Of a stretch of 64,000 nt of DNA, positions 61,014 through 64,000 are shown in pieces. Numbering within the stretch: the first letter of the stretch is position 1; every line of letters begins with the position of its first letter. The position numbers and the translations under genes were made by a program. The notes under the pieces were generated by a model. The model searched no databases. It had not been told where the DNA came from and saw nothing but the letters and a program-made list of their open reading frames with translations. Source of the DNA: Bacteroidota bacterium (GTDB taxonomy: Bacteria > Bacteroidota > Bacteroidia > Chitinophagales > Chitinophagaceae); NCBI GenBank assembly GCA_018267965.1, contig JAFDXK010000005.1, positions 372,001 through 436,000 on the forward strand. The letters are read 5' to 3'.

Positions 61014-62066
61014 ATGAAAACAAGGCTTGTAAAATATGCCATACCATTGCTATTTAACATAGGCGCCTGGCGCAGTTTTCATTACACAGGTATTGTTACT
61101 TGGCTGCCTGTTTTCTTTGCTTTTGCTGCCATACCCTTACTCGAACTTATCATTAAACCTAATCATTATAACCTTGATGCCGCCGAAGAAGAAATGGCTA
61201 AAAACGATAAGTTTTACGATTGGATACTCTACCTCATAGTGCCAATACAATATATGGTGTTATACCAGTTTCTTACACATATACAAGACCCCGGACTTAT
61301 AGCAATAGATACTGCGGGTCGTGTAACTGTGATGGGTTTGATGTGTGGTGTAATGGGCATCAACGTAGGGCATGAATTAGGACACCGCGTGAATACTACT
61401 GAACAGGTATTGGCACGTATGTTGTTGCTTACATCGCTCTATATGCACTTCTTTATAGAACATAACCGCGGACATCATAAATATGTTGGCACACCTGAAG
61501 ATGCAAGCACTGCCAGGCGAAATGAACCGCTTTACCTGTTTTGGATAAGAAGCATAACTGGTGTGTACAAAAAAGCGTGGCTGATAGCTGGCGATGAGCA
61601 ACAGAAAAAAGGCAAGTCATTTATACATAATGAGATGCTGCATTACCAATTGATACAATTGACATTTGTACTAATCATAGGCTTTGTATTTGGATGGATA
61701 GTGCTGGGTTATTTTCTCATAGCAGCACTGGTAGGGATATTACTACTGGAAACAGTTAACTATATAGAACACTACGGCCTGATGCGCAAACCAATTGGCG
61801 ACGGCAAATACGAAAGGGCTATGCCTGAACATAGTTGGAACAGCGACCATGTAATAGGACGTATAATGTTATTCGAACTCAGCCGTCATAGCGACCATCA
61901 CTATCTTGCCAGCCGCAAATATCAACTACTACGCTATCATGAGGGCTCTCCTCAATTACCAACTGGTTACCCCGGTAGTATGATATTGGCAATGATACCT
62001 CCTTTGTGGTTTAGAGTGATGAACAAAAAAATAGATGGATATTCGACAAATGCTCAACACGGCTGA
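61014..62066 (+). CDS. AlkB-like membrane di-iron hydroxylase
   Basis: 350 residues from the ATG at 61014; a GTG one codon earlier is also possible. About six membrane segments. Seen: the AlkB/XylM-type His boxes HELGHRVN (about 122), EHNRGHHKYVGTPEDAS (about 147), NYIEHYGLMRKP (about 248) and SRHSDHHYLAS (about 288). The GTPEDAS and NYIEHYGL wording is typical of alkane 1-monooxygenases, and the protein is a little shorter than the classical enzymes. It may hydroxylate a terminal methyl of an alkane or lipid chain. The redox partners (rubredoxin, reductase) are not in this window. Confidence 0.88.
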   Translation: MKTRLVKYAIPLLFNIGAWRSFHYTGIVTWLPVFFAFAAIPLLELIIKPNHYNLDAAEEEMAKNDKFYDWILYLIVPIQYMVLYQFLTHIQDPGLIAIDTAGRVTVMGLMCGVMGINVGHELGHRVNTTEQVLARMLLLTSLYMHFFIEHNRGHHKYVGTPEDASTARRNEPLYLFWIRSITGVYKKAWLIAGDEQQKKGKSFIHNEMLHYQLIQLTFVLIIGFVFGWIVLGYFLIAALVGILLLETVNYIEHYGLMRKPIGDGKYERAMPEHSWNSDHVIGRIMLFELSRHSDHHYLASRKYQLLRYHEGSPQLPTGYPGSMILAMIPPLWFRVMNKKIDGYSTNAQHG

Positions 62067-62144
62067 TTTAGATACCGTTAAAAACTGACGACTATCATTT
62101 TTCATCCAGATGCGCCTGCGTAATTTTACGATAATTATTATTTT

Positions 62145-62909
62145 ATGAAAACTATAATGAATAAAGTTTCGGCAGCAATTGTATTGATAGGACTCATGAT
62201 ATCACCATCATGCAAAAAAAAGGATACTACTCCTACCTATACAAATGGCAGTATGACAGTTAAATTCAATTATGTATTTGGTATGAATTTATTGCCTTTT
62301 CAATTGAATCAGCAATATGTACATCCGATAACTGGTGACACTTTGACTTTTACACTTTTTAAGTTTTACGTTTCCAACATTAAACTTAAAAAAGATGACG
62401 GCAGTTGGTGGGCTATGCCTGAAAGTTATTTTTTAGTTGATGCAAAATCGTCTGAGGCTTCTACATTAAATGTTCCTGATGTGCCGTATGGAAATTACAC
62501 TGCCATTCAATATACCATGGGAGTTGATAGCGCTCGTAATGTATCAGGGGCACAAACAGGTGCTTTATCTTTACAAAACGGCATGTTCTGGGACTGGAAC
62601 AGCGGCTATATTATGTTGAAAGCAGAAGGATATTCGCCCCAAAGTGTAACTAATGCTTTTGCCTTTCACTTAGGTGGATTTACAGGCACCAATAATGTGG
62701 TTACAACAAACAACGCTGATTTTGGCAAATCCATAACTATTGGCAATGGTGCTAATGCTACTGTTACTATGCAAGCTAATCCTGCAAAGTTATGGCATAC
62801 ATCACCTAGCGTGAGTGTAAAAAGTACAATTCATGCACCTGCACCAGAGGCAGTTACCATGGCCAAAAACTTTTATAACAATATATCGCTGGTATCTGCT
62901 ACAAATTAA
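62145..62909 (+). CDS. MbnP-family lipoprotein (copper-binding)
   Basis: 254-residue predicted lipoprotein (lipobox SPSC, Cys23) followed by a beta-barrel-like MbnP domain: MTVKFNYVFGMNLL (about 37), FTLFKFYVSNIKLKKDDGSW (about 73), YFLVDAKSS, and the WDWNSGYIMLKAEG segment (about 152), then FAFHLGG. Its partner cytochrome c peroxidase follows after 13 bases, the usual MbnP-MbnH pairing; in methanotrophs the peroxidase converts a Trp of MbnP to kynurenine, making a copper site. Which Trp would be used here is not shown; W150-W152 and W86/W87 are candidates. Confidence 0.87.
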   Translation: MKTIMNKVSAAIVLIGLMISPSCKKKDTTPTYTNGSMTVKFNYVFGMNLLPFQLNQQYVHPITGDTLTFTLFKFYVSNIKLKKDDGSWWAMPESYFLVDAKSSEASTLNVPDVPYGNYTAIQYTMGVDSARNVSGAQTGALSLQNGMFWDWNSGYIMLKAEGYSPQSVTNAFAFHLGGFTGTNNVVTTNNADFGKSITIGNGANATVTMQANPAKLWHTSPSVSVKSTIHAPAPEAVTMAKNFYNNISLVSATN

Positions 62910-62922
62910 TCGGAGATAACAG

Positions 62923-63978
62923 GTGCGGGTTAAGCAACTTCATATCGTTATTACAATAATCGGCATTACGTTATCTGTTTTTGCGTGCAAGAAAACATCA
63001 GTTACATTTTCTAATACTACAGATGCAGGATATCTTAAACGTCCTGATTATTTTCCGGCCCCGCACTACTTACATACAACCAATGTATTTAGCAAACAAG
63101 GATTTGAATTAGGAAGAAAGCTGTTTTTTGACCCCGTACTATCCATTAATAATAGTATATCCTGTGCCAGTTGCCACAAACAGGAATATGCTTTTGCAGA
63201 TGGCGGTGAAATACTAAGTAAAGGAATTGATGGTAGAACCGGAAGAAGGCACACGCCATCTATATTCAACATGGCATGGAACACCAGCTTCATGTGGGAT
63301 GGCGGAGTGAACCACCTCGAAGTGATGCCCTTAGCACCACTTACCAACCCTAATGAAATGGGTGAAACGATTTCACATATTGTATACAAACTGAACAGGC
63401 ATAACGAATATCCTTCCCTGTTCAAAGAGGTATTTCATAGAGATTCTATCGATGACCAGCAAATGTTTTGGGCTTTAGCTCAATACATGAGTAATCTTGT
63501 TTCTTCAGATTCAAAATATGATAAGGTATTAACAAACCGTGATAAGTTTACTGCTGAAGAGCAACAAGGCTATAATTTATACAAAGCCAATTGTGCAGCC
63601 TGTCACAAAGAGCCACTGTTTACTGATTATAGTTTTCAAAACAATGGATTAGATGTAGTTTACACTGCAGACTCCGGTCGCTACAGGATAACCACTAACA
63701 ATGATGACTGGGGGAAATTCAAAGTCCCCACCCTACGTAATGCAGCGGTAACATATCCTTATATGCATGATGGCCGTTTCGCAACACTTGATGATGTATT
63801 GAAACACTATTCAGATGGCATCTTAGCTTCTCCAACCCTATCCTCTCTCTTAATTAAAAACGGCAAACCTGGTTTAGCACTTACTAAAAGCGAACAACAA
63901 CTAATCATCACCTTCCTGAAAACACTAACAGACAGCACATTCCTGCACAATACAAATCTTGCAGAACATACAAAGTAG
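62923..63978 (+). CDS. Di-haem cytochrome c peroxidase, MbnH/MauG-like
   Basis: 351-residue predicted lipoprotein with a GTG start and lipobox VFAC (Cys22). Two c-type haem sites: CASCH (81-85) and CAACH (224-228), plus PTLRNAAVTYPYMHDGRFATL (split: TLRNAAVTYPYMHDGRFA; about 270) carrying the MauG-family Met/Tyr region. Acts in the periplasm using peroxide to oxidise a protein substrate or a small molecule. It is translationally close to MbnP, its likely substrate. The reading frame ends inside the window, 22 bases before its right edge. Confidence 0.9.
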   Translation: MRVKQLHIVITIIGITLSVFACKKTSVTFSNTTDAGYLKRPDYFPAPHYLHTTNVFSKQGFELGRKLFFDPVLSINNSISCASCHKQEYAFADGGEILSKGIDGRTGRRHTPSIFNMAWNTSFMWDGGVNHLEVMPLAPLTNPNEMGETISHIVYKLNRHNEYPSLFKEVFHRDSIDDQQMFWALAQYMSNLVSSDSKYDKVLTNRDKFTAEEQQGYNLYKANCAACHKEPLFTDYSFQNNGLDVVYTADSGRYRITTNNDDWGKFKVPTLRNAAVTYPYMHDGRFATLDDVLKHYSDGILASPTLSSLLIKNGKPGLALTKSEQQLIITFLKTLTDSTFLHNTNLAEHTK

Positions 63979-64000
63979 AATTAATCTTTCTTAAAATCTG

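Noticed and set aside
59101-62066. Alkane-degradation operon
   Set aside because: An AlkB-like enzyme is present but rubredoxin, reductase and regulator genes are not; lipid tailoring fits the neighbours better.

Overview
The window looks like an ordinary chromosomal stretch of a Bacteroidota bacterium, most like the Chitinophagales. The reasons are: six secreted proteins ending in a type IX secretion (T9SS) type A sorting domain; repeated promoter -7 elements of the form TAnnTTTG; two TonB-dependent receptors; a lipoprotein form of TamA (TamL); an S16 with a long acidic/Ala-rich tail; and many short lipoproteins with a lipobox Cys. I see no rRNA, CRISPR array, insertion sequence, integrase or phage gene.

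Layout. 1-9.1 kb: a PaiB-like flavoprotein, a 386-base intergenic region full of phased repeats, a LamG T9SS protein, sucD, then two tandem T9SS paralogues with duplicated 5' and 3' flanks and a third T9SS protein. 9.1-12.8 kb: an orphan MlaF-type ATPase and a metal-type operon (HYC_CC_PP protein, HMA protein, TonB receptor). 12.8-19.3 kb: thioesterase, aldehyde dehydrogenase plus SGNH hydrolase, phosphohexomutase, a lipoprotein truncated globin and MsrA. 19.4-25.7 kb: tRNA-Ser(UGA), a haem-type TonB receptor operon, acetyl-CoA synthetase and a GNAT protein. 25.8-34.5 kb: a GT-C glycosyltransferase, a methyltransferase/PAP2 pair, a TrmH-type methyltransferase divergent from TamL, and an arginase-family enzyme. 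34.5-42.1 kb: a T9SS protein, valS with a small partner, a cytochrome/copper-monooxygenase-like T9SS protein and the RNase P RNA. 42.2-46.9 kb: Ogt, two tandem alpha/beta hydrolases, plsX-rpmF-yceD and a DUF58 protein. 47-52.6 kb: two MauE-thioredoxin fusion proteins flanking rluD, tatA, a lytic transglycosylase and rpsT, then a 36-residue membrane peptide. 52.6-58.6 kb: an acyltransferase/GT-C/methyltransferase operon, rpsP and ffh. 58.7-64 kb: a Cys-rich lipoprotein, a desaturase-methyltransferase-AlkB operon and an MbnP/MbnH pair.

Themes. Core genes (sucD, valS, rpmF, rpsT, rpsP, ffh, rnpB, plsX) alternate with cell-envelope genes. Copper or thiol chemistry recurs: the HMA operon, the CxC plus CPHC fusions, the CxxDYxCxC lipoproteins, MbnP/MbnH and the copper-monooxygenase-like T9SS protein. 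The most unusual signals are non-coding. At 698-838 there are two arrays of TGTTG repeats at an exact 10-base period, each closed by an inverted copy. At 934-971 there are four GTTAT repeats at an exact 11-base period in front of the LamG gene. Several genes have -7 elements so close to the start codon that, calibrated on rnpB and tRNA-Ser, their mRNAs should be leaderless or nearly so.
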